Shown here: piece after piece, positions 34,419 to 43,740 of the stretch
How the letters are laid out: every line of letters starts with the position of its first letter
How positions within the stretch are numbered: the stretch's first letter is position 1
Translations under genes and position numbers: made by a program
Notes under the pieces: model-generated
Database searches by the model: none
Told to the model about the DNA's origin: nothing
The model's input: only the letters and a program-made list of their open reading frames with translations
Assembly: GCA_964383905.1 (NCBI GenBank)
Contig: CAYLJO010000003.1
Location: 1 to 64,000, forward strand
Origin: CAYLJO01 sp964383905
GTDB lineage: Bacteria > Acidobacteriota > Blastocatellia > Pyrinomonadales > Pyrinomonadaceae
Direction: 5' to 3'
Length of the DNA: 64,000 bases

Positions 34419-35546
34419 ATGAACCTACAATTAGAACGACTGGAACTCAGAGAGATCGAATTGCCGCTTAAATCGCCCTTCGAGACCAGCTTCGGGCGCA
34501 CCACCCGGCGGCGCATTTTGATCGTCAGGGTGTTCGACAAGGGCGGGGCTTCCGGCTACGGCGAGTGCGTCGCCGGCGAGAACCCGTTTTATAATCACGA
34601 GACAATAGACACCGCGTGGCTGATGACGTCCAGGTACGTCGCGCCTCTAATGGCCGCGGCGCGGATCGAGAGCGCCGCTCAGGTGAGCCTGGCGCTCGCC
34701 TCGATCAGGGAAAACCGCATGGCAAAGGCCGGGGTTGAAGCGGCCGTCTGGGACCTCGAAGCGAAGCTGTCTCAAAAGCCCTTGTGGCAACAGATCGGCG
34801 GCACGCGGGACGAGATCACGTGTGGGGTTTCAATCGGCCTACAGAGTTCGACCGAAGCACTGCTCGACAAAGTTAGCCGCGAGATTGAGAGCGGTTATCA
34901 AAGAATCAAAATCAAAATCAAACCGGGGAAAGATGTTCAATTGGTGGAAGCCATCCGCCGAGAGTTTCCTTCGATCACGCTCTCGGTTGACGCAAACTCT
35001 GCCTACCAGCTCGAGACGGACGCCCCGTTGCTCAAGCGGCTCGATGATTACCATCTCCTGATGATCGAGCAGCCGCTTACGCCGGGCGATCTCGTGGATC
35101 ACAGTAAGTTACAGCGCGAACTCAAAACGGCGATCTGCCTTGACGAGTCAATCGTCTGCCTCGCGAACGCGCAGCACGCGCATGAGTTGGGCGCGTGCCG
35201 GATTATCAACATCAAACTCGGCCGCGTCGGCGGATACAGCGAGGCGAAAGCCATTCAGTCTTTCGCGCAATCTCACGGAATGCCCGTGTGGTGCGGCGGG
35301 ATGCTCGAAGCGGGCATCGGGCGCGCGCACAACATCGCCCTCTCGACCCTTCCCGGCTTCACCCTGCCCGGCGATGTCTCCGCATCGGAAAGATACTGGG
35401 AGGAGGACATCATCGTGCCGCCCGTAACAGTGAGCAAGGAAGGCACTATCAAAGCGCCGACGGGTCACGGCATCGGCTATGAAGTTAACGAAGCTCGCGT
35501 CGAGGCGCTGACTGTCCGGGGGGAGACGGTTCGGTTGATTTCCTGA
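34419..35546 (+). CDS. N-succinylamino acid racemase / o-succinylbenzoate synthase (enolase superfamily)
   Basis: The 375-residue enzyme belongs to the muconate-lactonizing subgroup of the enolase superfamily. Active-site residues are all present: Lys 164 and Lys 166 (KxK in RIKIKIKPG), Asp 191 (SVDANSAY), Glu 217 (MIEQPL), Asp 242 (CLDESI) and Lys 266 (NIKLGRVGG). The segment CGGMLEAGIGRAHNIA and then LPGDVSASERYWEEDI is typical of the NSAR/OSBS family rather than of Ala-Glu dipeptide epimerases. OSBS activity would serve menaquinone synthesis, but no other men gene is near. The M20 hydrolase gene 29 nt upstream and a COG3375 GNAT gene favour racemisation of N-succinylamino acids. It is cytoplasmic. 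Confidence 0.9.
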   Translation: MNLQLERLELREIELPLKSPFETSFGRTTRRRILIVRVFDKGGASGYGECVAGENPFYNHETIDTAWLMTSRYVAPLMAAARIESAAQVSLALASIRENRMAKAGVEAAVWDLEAKLSQKPLWQQIGGTRDEITCGVSIGLQSSTEALLDKVSREIESGYQRIKIKIKPGKDVQLVEAIRREFPSITLSVDANSAYQLETDAPLLKRLDDYHLLMIEQPLTPGDLVDHSKLQRELKTAICLDESIVCLANAQHAHELGACRIINIKLGRVGGYSEAKAIQSFAQSHGMPVWCGGMLEAGIGRAHNIALSTLPGFTLPGDVSASERYWEEDIIVPPVTVSKEGTIKAPTGHGIGYEVNEARVEALTVRGETVRLIS

Positions 35547-35549
35547 TGG

Positions 35550-35783
35550 GTGGAGGCTGGTGACGGAAAGTTTAGAAGGCGGTTCGAGATAGTGACTACA
35601 AAAACCCGACCTGATATCAGGACAATTACACGATTCGCCGACACCGATGTGTTCGACAACCACATGCGCTTTTGCATCGCACGCGAAGACGAGGTTTTAC
35701 AAGGCGCGCTCGACAAACTTCGGAAGGCAAGGGCGGAAGGTCGTAGTCAGACTTTGGGAAGCCGGGAGGTTCGCACCGCATGA
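35550..35783 (+). pseudogene. Possible C-terminal fragment of a PLP-dependent aminotransferase
   Basis: This 77-codon frame (GTG start) overlaps the permease start by four nucleotides (ATGA). Residues 38-64, including HMRFCIAREDEVLQGALDKL, resemble the extreme C-terminus of class I/II aminotransferases (RFCFA-x-E/D-D-EVL-x-x-AL). The catalytic body is absent. It may be the remnant of an aminotransferase that once completed the amino-acid pathway, or a small protein kept by translational coupling. Recognition rests on one short segment. Confidence 0.35.
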
Positions 35784-37129
35784 CGAATTTGCCGCGCACG
35801 CTGGGGCTACGTGATCTTTTCTTACTGACCATCGGCTCGGTGATCGGCTCCGGCATCTTTCTCGTGCCCGGCGCGGTGCTTCGCCAAGTGGATGGATTCG
35901 TCATCCCGGCCATGCTGGTTTGGTTAGTTGGTGGCGGCTTAAGCTTGCTTGGCGCGCTGACCTATAGTGAACTCGGCGCGATGAAACCGGCGGCAGGCGG
36001 ACTCTACGTTTACATCCGCGACTGCTTCGGCAGATTCCCCGCCTTTCTCTTCGGCTGGACGCTCTTCTTCGTCATCAGTAGCGGCGCGGTTGCCACGCTC
36101 TCCGTCGCGTTCGGCGCATATCTCGGCGAGCTTCTGCCGCTCACGCCGCGCCTGGAGAAGTTGATCGCCGTCCTGATGATCTTCGTAGTGACGGCGGTCA
36201 ATGTCGTCGGCACGCGGGCGAGCGCCGATTTGCAGAACTGGACGACCGCCACGAAAGTGCTCGGCATCCTGCTGATGAGCACCGTCCTGCTCTGGCTCGG
36301 ACGTGGATTTCAGGGGGCAGGCCCGACGCTCTGGCCCGCTCATTACAACCCGTCGCTCGCTTCCGGCTTCGGGCTGGCGATGATCGGCGTGTTGTGGGCT
36401 TATGAAGGTTGGCAGTTCGTTACCTACAGCGCCGGTGAAGCCGTCAACGCGAAGCGTAACCTCCCGCTCGGCTTGGTAACGGGTACGGCGGCGCTGGTCG
36501 GAATCTACCTGCTCGCCAACTTCGGTTACCTCGCCGCGCTGGGGCCGACGGGCGCGGCCGATTCTAACCGGCTTGCGGCGACGGCCGTTGCGGCGGTCGT
36601 AAGTCCGGCGGCGGCGAAGCTGGTCGCGCTCATGATTCTGATCTCGATCTTCAGCGCCACGAATGGCACGATGCTCACTGCGCCGCGGGTCTATTATGCG
36701 ATGGCGCGCGACCGGCTCTTCTTCCAGCGTCTGGCCGAAGTGCATCCGCGATTCAAGACGCCTGCGTTCGCCGTCGTCGCCGGGGCCGGCTGGTCGGTCG
36801 TCCTCGCCGTGACCGGCACGTTCGAGCAACTGCTGACCTATGTGGTGTTCATCGGCTGGATTTTTTACGCGCTGGCGGCGGCCGCCATTTTCATCTACCG
36901 GCGGCGTCAGCCCGACGCCGTGCGCCCTTACCGCGTGCCGGGCTATCCCTTCACGCCTTTGCTGTTCATCATCGCCGCCGCGGCGCTCGCTTTGAACACC
37001 ATCGCCACGCAACCTGCGCGCGCGGCCGTCGGACTGGGCATCGTTCTCGTCGGCGCTCCCGCTTACCTGATCTGGCGCCCGAAAGGCGAGAGCATTGAGC
37101 AAAGTCCGGCAGGGGGAGAATTGAAATGA
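35780..37129 (+). CDS. APC-superfamily amino acid permease
   Basis: The 449-residue protein is an inner-membrane amino acid/polyamine/organocation transporter with about 12 hydrophobic helices. The conserved first-helix motif GSVIGSGIFLVPG is at about residues 17-29, and the helix 6 region reads WAYEGWQFVTYSAGE. Relatives include LAT/SteT-type exchangers and Gly-rich amino acid permeases. GGAGG precedes the ATG. The gene starts inside the stop of the preceding frame and ends with ATGA overlap with the VanX-like gene, so it belongs to the same operon. Uptake of freed amino acids (D or L) into the cytoplasm, where the GNAT/racemase/M20 enzymes act, is the natural inference. Confidence 0.92.
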   Translation: MTNLPRTLGLRDLFLLTIGSVIGSGIFLVPGAVLRQVDGFVIPAMLVWLVGGGLSLLGALTYSELGAMKPAAGGLYVYIRDCFGRFPAFLFGWTLFFVISSGAVATLSVAFGAYLGELLPLTPRLEKLIAVLMIFVVTAVNVVGTRASADLQNWTTATKVLGILLMSTVLLWLGRGFQGAGPTLWPAHYNPSLASGFGLAMIGVLWAYEGWQFVTYSAGEAVNAKRNLPLGLVTGTAALVGIYLLANFGYLAALGPTGAADSNRLAATAVAAVVSPAAAKLVALMILISIFSATNGTMLTAPRVYYAMARDRLFFQRLAEVHPRFKTPAFAVVAGAGWSVVLAVTGTFEQLLTYVVFIGWIFYALAAAAIFIYRRRQPDAVRPYRVPGYPFTPLLFIIAAAALALNTIATQPARAAVGLGIVLVGAPAYLIWRPKGESIEQSPAGGELK

Positions 37130-38244
37130 AGCCGTTGATCAGGCAGATAATCATCCTGGCGCTCGTCGCGTCAGCCTCATCGCTCGCGCCGCTTGTTGTG
37201 ACGTACGGCGCGAACGCGGCGGACGCGGGGAGGCATTCTTCAAATTTTCATCCTTCGAAGGGGGTCGCTCAACGGAGCGTGCCCGGACAGGCGAAGCCGC
37301 TGCCCGCGCCCGCGCGCTGGCGCGGACTGATCGGCGAGTACGGGCCGGACGATGGCATCCTGTACATACTCGAAAAAGACGGGAGGCTTTACGCCCTGTT
37401 CAAGCGAGTCGAATCGGAGCCGCTGACCGAGGTCTCGGCAAATATCTTTAAGTTTCCGGCGCAGGGAGTGCGCGCTGGCCAGCGACTCGTCTTCACGCGC
37501 GACGCGCGCGGGCGCGCGACGCAGGCCGAAGTCGGAAACGTCCTCTACAAACGCCGGCAGATCGGGCCGGAAGAAGGCGCTAACCAACTGCGCGTGACGC
37601 CCCTGCGCCCCGCCCCCGAATTGCTGAAAGAGGCGCGCAAAGCCTCCCCGCCGAAAGAGAGCGGGGAGTTTCGCCAGACAGATTTAGTGGAGCTGACGAA
37701 ACTCGACCCGACGATCAAGCTCGAAATCCGTTACGCCACGACCAACAATTTATTCGGCACCGTCTTCTACTCCGAAGCCCGCGCCTTCATGCAGCGCCCC
37801 GCGGCCGAGGCGCTCGTCCGCGTTAACCGCAGGCTGAAGGAGAAAGGCTACGGGCTGCTCGTGCATGACGCTTATCGCCCCTGGTACGTGACCAAAGTTT
37901 TCTGGGACGCGACGCCCGACGATAAGAAGAAGTTCGTCGCCGACCCGTCACAAGGCTCACGACACAACCGCGGCTGCGCCGTTGACCTGTCGCTCTACGA
38001 TCTGAAGACTGGCAAGCCCGTCGAAATGGTCAGCACTTACGACGAGACGACCGACCGCGCCTACCCCGACTACCCCGGCGGCACGTCACTCCAGCGTTGG
38101 CACCGCGATCTCCTTCGCGCCGCGATGGAGGCGGAAGGTTTCAAGGTGTACGAGGCGGAGTGGTGGCACTTCGATTACAAGGACTGGCAGCACTACAGAA
38201 TCGGCAACGTGCCTTTCGAGCAGATCGGCAAGAACCAGAAATGA
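37126..38244 (+). CDS. D-Ala-D-Ala dipeptidase (VanX/DdpX-like, M15) with N-terminal beta domain
   Basis: The 372-residue protein is a zinc D-alanyl-D-alanine dipeptidase of family M15D. All key residues are visible: Arg 251 (HDAYRPWY), His 280 and Asp 287 (SRHNRGCAVDLSL), Glu 345 and His 348 (AEWWHFDY). A signal peptide (about residues 1-32) places it in the periplasm. Residues about 65-145 form an extra beta-rich domain resembling the DUF3471-like tails of the serine hydrolases upstream, not present in VanX. The gene overlaps the permease gene by four nucleotides, so both are co-translated. It should split D-Ala-D-Ala or related D,D-dipeptides released from peptidoglycan precursors, feeding the permease. 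No VanH/VanA partner is present, arguing against vancomycin resistance. Confidence 0.9.
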   Translation: MKPLIRQIIILALVASASSLAPLVVTYGANAADAGRHSSNFHPSKGVAQRSVPGQAKPLPAPARWRGLIGEYGPDDGILYILEKDGRLYALFKRVESEPLTEVSANIFKFPAQGVRAGQRLVFTRDARGRATQAEVGNVLYKRRQIGPEEGANQLRVTPLRPAPELLKEARKASPPKESGEFRQTDLVELTKLDPTIKLEIRYATTNNLFGTVFYSEARAFMQRPAAEALVRVNRRLKEKGYGLLVHDAYRPWYVTKVFWDATPDDKKKFVADPSQGSRHNRGCAVDLSLYDLKTGKPVEMVSTYDETTDRAYPDYPGGTSLQRWHRDLLRAAMEAEGFKVYEAEWWHFDYKDWQHYRIGNVPFEQIGKNQK

Positions 38245-38298
38245 TTCCGAGCAAAGGGCGGTAAAGGAAAGGGACGAAACTCTTGCGGAGGGAAATCC

Positions 38299-40059
38299 AT
38301 GCGCATCATCGTGAGCTTTATCCTGCTCCTGTCGGCCCCGCTTGCCCGTCCGACCTTTGGTCAACCACAAACGACGACAGGCAACCCCGCGGCAGCCCAA
38401 ACTGCCGTTGAAGTAAACATAGAGTTCGACCGGCGAGTCCCCATGCGCGACCGGACGGAGTTGTCAGCCGACATCTACCGGCCTGCAGCGCCGGGGCGTT
38501 TCCCCGTCATCCTCACGCGCACGCCTTACACCAAGATCGGCGCGAGCACGTTGAAGTTCGCACGATACTTCGTCGCGCACGGTTATGTCTTCGTGGCGAT
38601 GGACGTGCGCGGGCGCGGCGACTCTGACGGCACGTTCGTGCCTTACCGCAACGAAGGGCAGGACGGCTACGACGCCGTCGAGTGGTGCGCCGAGCAGCCG
38701 TGGTCAACCGGCAAGGTCGGCACGCTCGGCGGCTCGTACAATGGCGCCATCCAGTGGCTCACCGCCGTCCAGCAGCCCCCGCACCTCGCGGCCATGATCG
38801 TGCTCGCCTCGCCGTCCGACCCGTTCGTGGAGTGGCCGACCGGCCAGCCGATTCCGCCGGACATCAGTTGGTATCACTTCACCTCGGGGCACGTCCTCCA
38901 GAACATGGAGGCGGTGGACTGGAACCAACTCTACCTGCATCTGCCGCTCGTCACGATGGACGAGGCCATGGGGCGATCGAACCATAACTGGAAGGAGGTG
39001 GTCGAGCACTCCAAGCTGGACGGCTGGTGGGAGCCGCTGCGCTATCAGAACAAGTACGACCGCGTGCGCGTGCCCGTGCTCGGCATCTCCGGCTGGTACG
39101 ACGACGAGCAGGTCGGCACGCCTCTCAACTACATCGGCGTGACGACTAGAGGCGCCACGCCGGAAGTTCGCCGCAGCCAGAGACTCTTGCTGGGGCCGTG
39201 GCCGCACGCCATCAACTCCTCGACTAAGCTCGGCGAAGTTGAATTCGGCCCCGCCGCCGTCATCGACATGAATGCCTACTGGCTGCGCTGGTTCGACCAC
39301 TGGCTGAAGGGGAGCGACGACAGGCTAATGGAAGAACCGCCCGTGCGCATCTTCGTGATGGGCGAGAACGTCTGGCGCGGCGAGAACGAATGGCCCCTTG
39401 CGCGCACGCGCTGGACGAAATATTACCTCCACAGCAGTGGGCACGCGAACACCCTGTCCGGCGACGGCACGCTCACGACCGCAGCAGCACCGGCGAACGA
39501 GCCTACGGACAATTACACATACGACCCGGCGAAGCCCGTCCCGTTCATTACTGACCCGAGCTTCGCGCAGATCGGGGGCCCGGACGATTATCGTCAGGTC
39601 GAGCAGCGTAATGATGTGCTCGTCTATACCGGTGAGCCCCTCGCAGAGGACATGGAAGTGTGTGGGCCCGTTCGCGCACAGCTCTCGGCGGCCTCTTCAG
39701 CGCATGATACGGACTTCATGGCGAAGCTCATAGACGTGTGGCCCAACGGCTTCGCGCAGCGGCTTATTGACGGCATGGTGCGCGCGCGATTCCGCGAAGG
39801 GATGGACAAGCCATCGCTCATCGAGCCGGGGCGCGCCTACGTTTACGACCTCGATCTGTGGAACACGTGCCAGTTGTACCGGCAGGGGCACCGCGTCAGG
39901 CTCGAAATCTCTTCGAGCGCCTTTCCGAAGTACGACCGGAATCTCAACACGGGTGAGCCACTCGGCCAGACGACGCGGATGCAGGCGGCGCAGCAGAAAA
40001 TCTATCACGACCGCGAGCGCCTCTCCTACGTGTTGCTGCCAATCGTGCCGCGAAGGTAG
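38299..40059 (+). CDS. Secreted CocE/NonD-family hydrolase (first copy)
   Basis: The 586-residue protein belongs to the CocE/NonD family of alpha/beta hydrolases, related to X-Pro dipeptidyl-peptidases (S15). A signal peptide (about 1-21) is followed by the hydrolase domain with nucleophile Ser 146 (GTLGGSYNGA), the strand motif MDVRGRGDSDG, a helical cap and a C-terminal jelly-roll (ARLRL-type end, HRVRLEISSSAFPKYDRN). Family members include X-Pro dipeptidyl-peptidases, alpha-amino acid ester hydrolases and cocaine esterase. In this peptide-degradation context a peptidase or amino-acyl esterase role is likely, but not proved. It follows the VanX-like gene after 54 nt. Confidence 0.9.
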   Translation: MRIIVSFILLLSAPLARPTFGQPQTTTGNPAAAQTAVEVNIEFDRRVPMRDRTELSADIYRPAAPGRFPVILTRTPYTKIGASTLKFARYFVAHGYVFVAMDVRGRGDSDGTFVPYRNEGQDGYDAVEWCAEQPWSTGKVGTLGGSYNGAIQWLTAVQQPPHLAAMIVLASPSDPFVEWPTGQPIPPDISWYHFTSGHVLQNMEAVDWNQLYLHLPLVTMDEAMGRSNHNWKEVVEHSKLDGWWEPLRYQNKYDRVRVPVLGISGWYDDEQVGTPLNYIGVTTRGATPEVRRSQRLLLGPWPHAINSSTKLGEVEFGPAAVIDMNAYWLRWFDHWLKGSDDRLMEEPPVRIFVMGENVWRGENEWPLARTRWTKYYLHSSGHANTLSGDGTLTTAAAPANEPTDNYTYDPAKPVPFITDPSFAQIGGPDDYRQVEQRNDVLVYTGEPLAEDMEVCGPVRAQLSAASSAHDTDFMAKLIDVWPNGFAQRLIDGMVRARFREGMDKPSLIEPGRAYVYDLDLWNTCQLYRQGHRVRLEISSSAFPKYDRNLNTGEPLGQTTRMQAAQQKIYHDRERLSYVLLPIVPRR

Positions 40060-40357
40060 CGTCATGGTTTGAGGATAAATTCGGAGGACGCCATCAATTT
40101 TAGTCAGGGGTGCGACCGGGCGTGCCGGTCAGGAATTAACGGAGCGATTAGTGGCGGCGGTTGAGCCGGTTCGCATGCCGATCCGCGGCGAGCATCAGAG
40201 CGGCAAAGTTCAAAGACAGGGCGGAAATTGCGCCCGCTTGCTCCGGCTGACCTTGCCGCCGTCGCTGCTCAGTCGCCGTAGCAAGGTGTAAAGTTGAGTA
40301 ACATTCCAGGCGGCGCCGCGGCGTTCGCCGAGATCGAACCTTTTGTGAGAGTCACCG
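40060..40357. other. Intergenic region within the cluster, with a hairpin
   Basis: The 298-nt gap is the longest inside the front half of the gene run. It contains the inverted repeat GACCGG-gcgtg-CCGGTC at 40114-40130, without a T-tract. No gene or promoter was recognised. It may separate two transcription units. Confidence 0.4.
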
Positions 40358-43300
40358 ATGAACATACGCAGATTGCTCTTTTCTCTACTGCTATCTCTTT
40401 TCATCTCTGTCACCGCGAGCGCACAGGGGACGCGACTGCTCCGTCACCCGACGGTGAGCCGTGATCTGGTTGCCTTCGAGTATGCGGGCGACTTGTGGGT
40501 CGTCTCACGAAGCGGCGGGCAGGCGCGCAGGCTAACCTCCACCCCCGGCGTTGAAATCGATCCGTACTTCTCGCCTGACGGGACCCAGATAGCCTTCACC
40601 GCCACGGTCGCGGGAAACACTGACGTCTACGTGGTGCCGGCCGCCGGGGGTGACCCCAAGCGGCTGACCTATCACCCCGGTCTGGACCGCGTCCGCGGGT
40701 GGGCGCCCGACGGGCGCCGCGTCATCTTCGCTTCGGTCCGGACCAGCGCGCCTCAACAGTCGTACTTCCGCCTGTGGACGGTCGGCCTTGACGGCGGGCT
40801 TCCCGAGCCGCTCCCGATGCCCCGCGCCTTCAGCGCGTCGTACTCGCCCGATGGGAGTCGCCTGGCTTACGAGGAGATCACCACCGCGTTCGTTCCCGAG
40901 TGGTACGAGGCGAGTATGTGGCGCCATTATCGCGGCGGTCGCACGCACCCCATCTCAGTCTTGAACCTCGCCGACTACTCTGTCGAAAAACTTCCCTGGG
41001 ACAACAGCAACGACACGCTTCCGATGTGGATCGGCAACACGATCTACTTCCTCTCCGACCGCAGCGGCACGGTGAATCTCTTCGCCTACCGCCCGGACAC
41101 GAGGCAAGTAACTCAGCTCACTCATCACGACGACTTCGACATCATGACGGCGTCGGCGGGCCCCGACGCGATTGTTTATGAGCAGGCCGGCTATATTTAT
41201 CTGTTCGACACGAAGGCGGGAAAGGCGCAAAGACTCGACATCGAGGTGACGGGAGATTTTCCGTGGGCGCGTCCTCAGTTCAAGAAAGTAGCGAGCATGA
41301 TCCGCAATTCGGCGCTCTCGCCGACCGGAGTGCGGGCGGCCTTCGAAGCGCGCGGGGAAATTTTCACCGCGCCGGCGGAGAAGGGAGACTACCGAAATCT
41401 TACGCAAAGCCCCGGCGCACACGACCGCAGCCCCGCGTGGTCGCCGTCGGGCGACCAACTAGCTTGGCTTTCAGACGCGAGCGGAGAGTATCAACTCATG
41501 CTCGGCGATCCGCTCGGCGTCACGCCGCCGCGAACAATTCCGCTCCCGTCAACGGCGTTCTTCTCCGCGCCCGCCTGGTCGCCGGATGGGACGCAGATCC
41601 TTCTTCAGGATAACCATCGGAACCTTTGGACGATCGAGGTCGCGGGCGGGAAGGCGACGAAGATTGATACCGACGACTACCCCGACCCGGTCCGCCAGTT
41701 CGACGCCACTTGGTCGCCGGATTCTAAGTGGGTCGCTTACTCGAAGAATCTGCCCAGCCGCCTGCGCGCGATCTTCATCTATTCGCTGGCGGAGAAGAAG
41801 TCCCGCCAAATCACCGATGGGATGGCGGATTCGATCTCGCCCGCCTTCGACGCGGGAGGCAAGTACCTCTACTTTCTGGCAAGTACCAACTACGGGCCGA
41901 GCACCGGCTGGCTGGAGATGAGTTCCATCGATCGTCCCGTGCGCCGGGCGATCTACTTAGCCGTACTCAGCGCGGGCGAACCTTCGCCGCTTTTGCCGGA
42001 GACCGGCGACGAGCCGCGGCCTCAGCCGACGCCCCGCGAAGAGCCTCGCGCAGAGGCCACGCCCCAACCTACGCCAGCCGCGCCGCGGACGGTTGCTGTT
42101 CGCATCGACTTCGATCGGATCGGGCAAAGAATAATCGCGGTCAATATACCGGCCGGCGATTACAGCAACCTCGCGGCGGGCGCACCGGGAAGTTTCTATT
42201 ATACCGAACCGATCCCGACGACTGCCGCCACGCCCGGGCCGCCGTCACTGCGCCTGCAGCGGTATCAACTTAAAGAGCGCACGGCCGCGCCCTTTCTCGA
42301 AGGCATTCGCTCATATTCGCTCTCGGCAGACAAGAAGAAACTTCTTTACCAGGCCAGTGCCGGAGGGGGAAGCAGTTGGGGGATCGTTACTACCGATCGC
42401 CCCGCCAAGGTAGGCGACGGGCCGCTCAACGTGGCCCAACTTGAAATGCGGGTCGACCCTCGTGCCGAGTGGCAGCAGATTTACCGCGAGACTTGGCGCA
42501 CCCAGCGCGACTATTTCTACGATCCCAAAATGCACGGGAACGATTGGCAGGCGATCTACGAGAAGTACCGGCCGCTCCTTGCCTACGTGGGCCATCGCGC
42601 CGACCTGGGGTACCTGATCGCGATGGTGGGCGGCGAGTTGACGGTCGGCCACTCGTATCTAACCGGGACGGGCGACGCGCCCGGCGAAGACCCTGTTCCG
42701 GTCGGCTTGTTGGGGGCGGACTTCGCCGTAGAGGACGGGCGCTACCGGATCAAGCGAATCTACACCGGCGAGAATTGGAATCCCGATCTGCGGGCGCCGC
42801 TCAGCGCGCCGGGAATTCAAGTGGCCGAGGGAGATTACCTCCTCGAAGTAAATGGCCGGCCGCTCGTGCCGCCCACCAACCTCTACAGCCTGTTCGAGGG
42901 CACGGCCGGACGTCAGACGCTGATCCGGGTCAACAAGACTCCCTCGATGGAAGGGTCCCGGGTCGTGACTGTCATCCCGGTCGCGAGCGAAGAAGGGCTG
43001 AGAACGCGGGCGTGGATTGAAGATAATCGCCGGCTGGTGGACAGGCTTTCGGGCGGGCGTCTGGCTTACGTGTGGCTGCCTAACACCGCGGGCCCCGGTT
43101 ATAACTACTTCACGCGCTACTACTATGCGCAGCAGGACAAAGAGGGCGCGATCATCGATGAGCGATACAACCACGGCGGGATGGTGGCGGACTACATCGT
43201 GAACGAGTTGGATCGAAAACTCATGGGCTACTTCGCGCAGCCCGACGGCCAGCCGGCGACCTCGCCGATCGCCGGAATCTACGGGCCGAAAGTGATGATC

Positions 43301-43663
43301 ATTAACGAGTCGGCCGGCTCAGGCGGCGACGCCTTGCCTTATATGTTTCATCTGCGGAAGCTCGGGCCACTGGTCGGGACTCGGACGTGGGGCGGCCTTG
43401 TCGGCACGCTCGGCGTCCCGCCGACGATAGATGGCGGCGGGATCACTGCGCCGACGCTGGCGTTCTATGACCTTTCAGGCAGGTGGGCCGTAGAGAACGA
43501 GGGCGTCGCGCCGGATATCGAAGTCGAGTACACGCCGGCCGATGTGATCAAAGGGCACGATCCCCAGCTTGAGCGGGCGGTGCAGCTAGCGCTGAGGCTG
43601 CTTGAGCAGAACCCGGTCCGGCGGGTGCCGCGGCCCGCGCCGATCAATCGGGTAACGAAGTAG
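40358..43663 (+). CDS. Secreted tricorn-like protease (S41)
   Basis: The 1101-residue protein resembles tricorn protease. A signal peptide (1-22) leads into WD40/PD40-like beta-propeller repeats (about 25-570) with repeated SPDGTQIAF-type motifs. A linker rich in Pro and Glu follows (about 565-590), then a PDZ-like domain and a C-terminal S41 peptidase domain. The nucleophile lies in INESAGSGGDALPY (about Ser 988). Tricorn enzymes degrade peptides released by larger proteases into short products. Its signal peptide places it in the periplasm, where it could process peptides imported by the receptors. CocE/NonD hydrolase genes flank it on both sides. It has the usual family length. Confidence 0.9.
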   Translation: MNIRRLLFSLLLSLFISVTASAQGTRLLRHPTVSRDLVAFEYAGDLWVVSRSGGQARRLTSTPGVEIDPYFSPDGTQIAFTATVAGNTDVYVVPAAGGDPKRLTYHPGLDRVRGWAPDGRRVIFASVRTSAPQQSYFRLWTVGLDGGLPEPLPMPRAFSASYSPDGSRLAYEEITTAFVPEWYEASMWRHYRGGRTHPISVLNLADYSVEKLPWDNSNDTLPMWIGNTIYFLSDRSGTVNLFAYRPDTRQVTQLTHHDDFDIMTASAGPDAIVYEQAGYIYLFDTKAGKAQRLDIEVTGDFPWARPQFKKVASMIRNSALSPTGVRAAFEARGEIFTAPAEKGDYRNLTQSPGAHDRSPAWSPSGDQLAWLSDASGEYQLMLGDPLGVTPPRTIPLPSTAFFSAPAWSPDGTQILLQDNHRNLWTIEVAGGKATKIDTDDYPDPVRQFDATWSPDSKWVAYSKNLPSRLRAIFIYSLAEKKSRQITDGMADSISPAFDAGGKYLYFLASTNYGPSTGWLEMSSIDRPVRRAIYLAVLSAGEPSPLLPETGDEPRPQPTPREEPRAEATPQPTPAAPRTVAVRIDFDRIGQRIIAVNIPAGDYSNLAAGAPGSFYYTEPIPTTAATPGPPSLRLQRYQLKERTAAPFLEGIRSYSLSADKKKLLYQASAGGGSSWGIVTTDRPAKVGDGPLNVAQLEMRVDPRAEWQQIYRETWRTQRDYFYDPKMHGNDWQAIYEKYRPLLAYVGHRADLGYLIAMVGGELTVGHSYLTGTGDAPGEDPVPVGLLGADFAVEDGRYRIKRIYTGENWNPDLRAPLSAPGIQVAEGDYLLEVNGRPLVPPTNLYSLFEGTAGRQTLIRVNKTPSMEGSRVVTVIPVASEEGLRTRAWIEDNRRLVDRLSGGRLAYVWLPNTAGPGYNYFTRYYYAQQDKEGAIIDERYNHGGMVADYIVNELDRKLMGYFAQPDGQPATSPIAGIYGPKVMIINESAGSGGDALPYMFHLRKLGPLVGTRTWGGLVGTLGVPPTIDGGGITAPTLAFYDLSGRWAVENEGVAPDIEVEYTPADVIKGHDPQLERAVQLALRLLEQNPVRRVPRPAPINRVTK

Positions 43664-43740
43664 CAGGAAAAATATAAGTTGCCAGTGGTCAGCCGCATCG
43701 AATAAGGGAGGGCTGACCAATGCCATAAGGACAGATAGGA

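Noticed and set aside
34419..35546. L-Ala-D/L-Glu dipeptide epimerase
   Set aside because: This would suit murein peptide use, but the CGGMLEAGIGRA and LPGDVSASERYWEED segments match NSAR/OSBS enzymes rather than the DxD-type ending of dipeptide epimerases.
35939..37102. Long minus-strand open frame opposite the APC permease
   Set aside because: Its composition (Arg/Glu/Asp-rich, no domain) is that of an antisense shadow of a GC-rich membrane protein gene.
37126..38244. VanX-like gene as part of a vancomycin-resistance cluster
   Set aside because: No VanH, VanA/B-type ligase or VanRS two-component genes are present; the permease and peptidase neighbours fit catabolism better.
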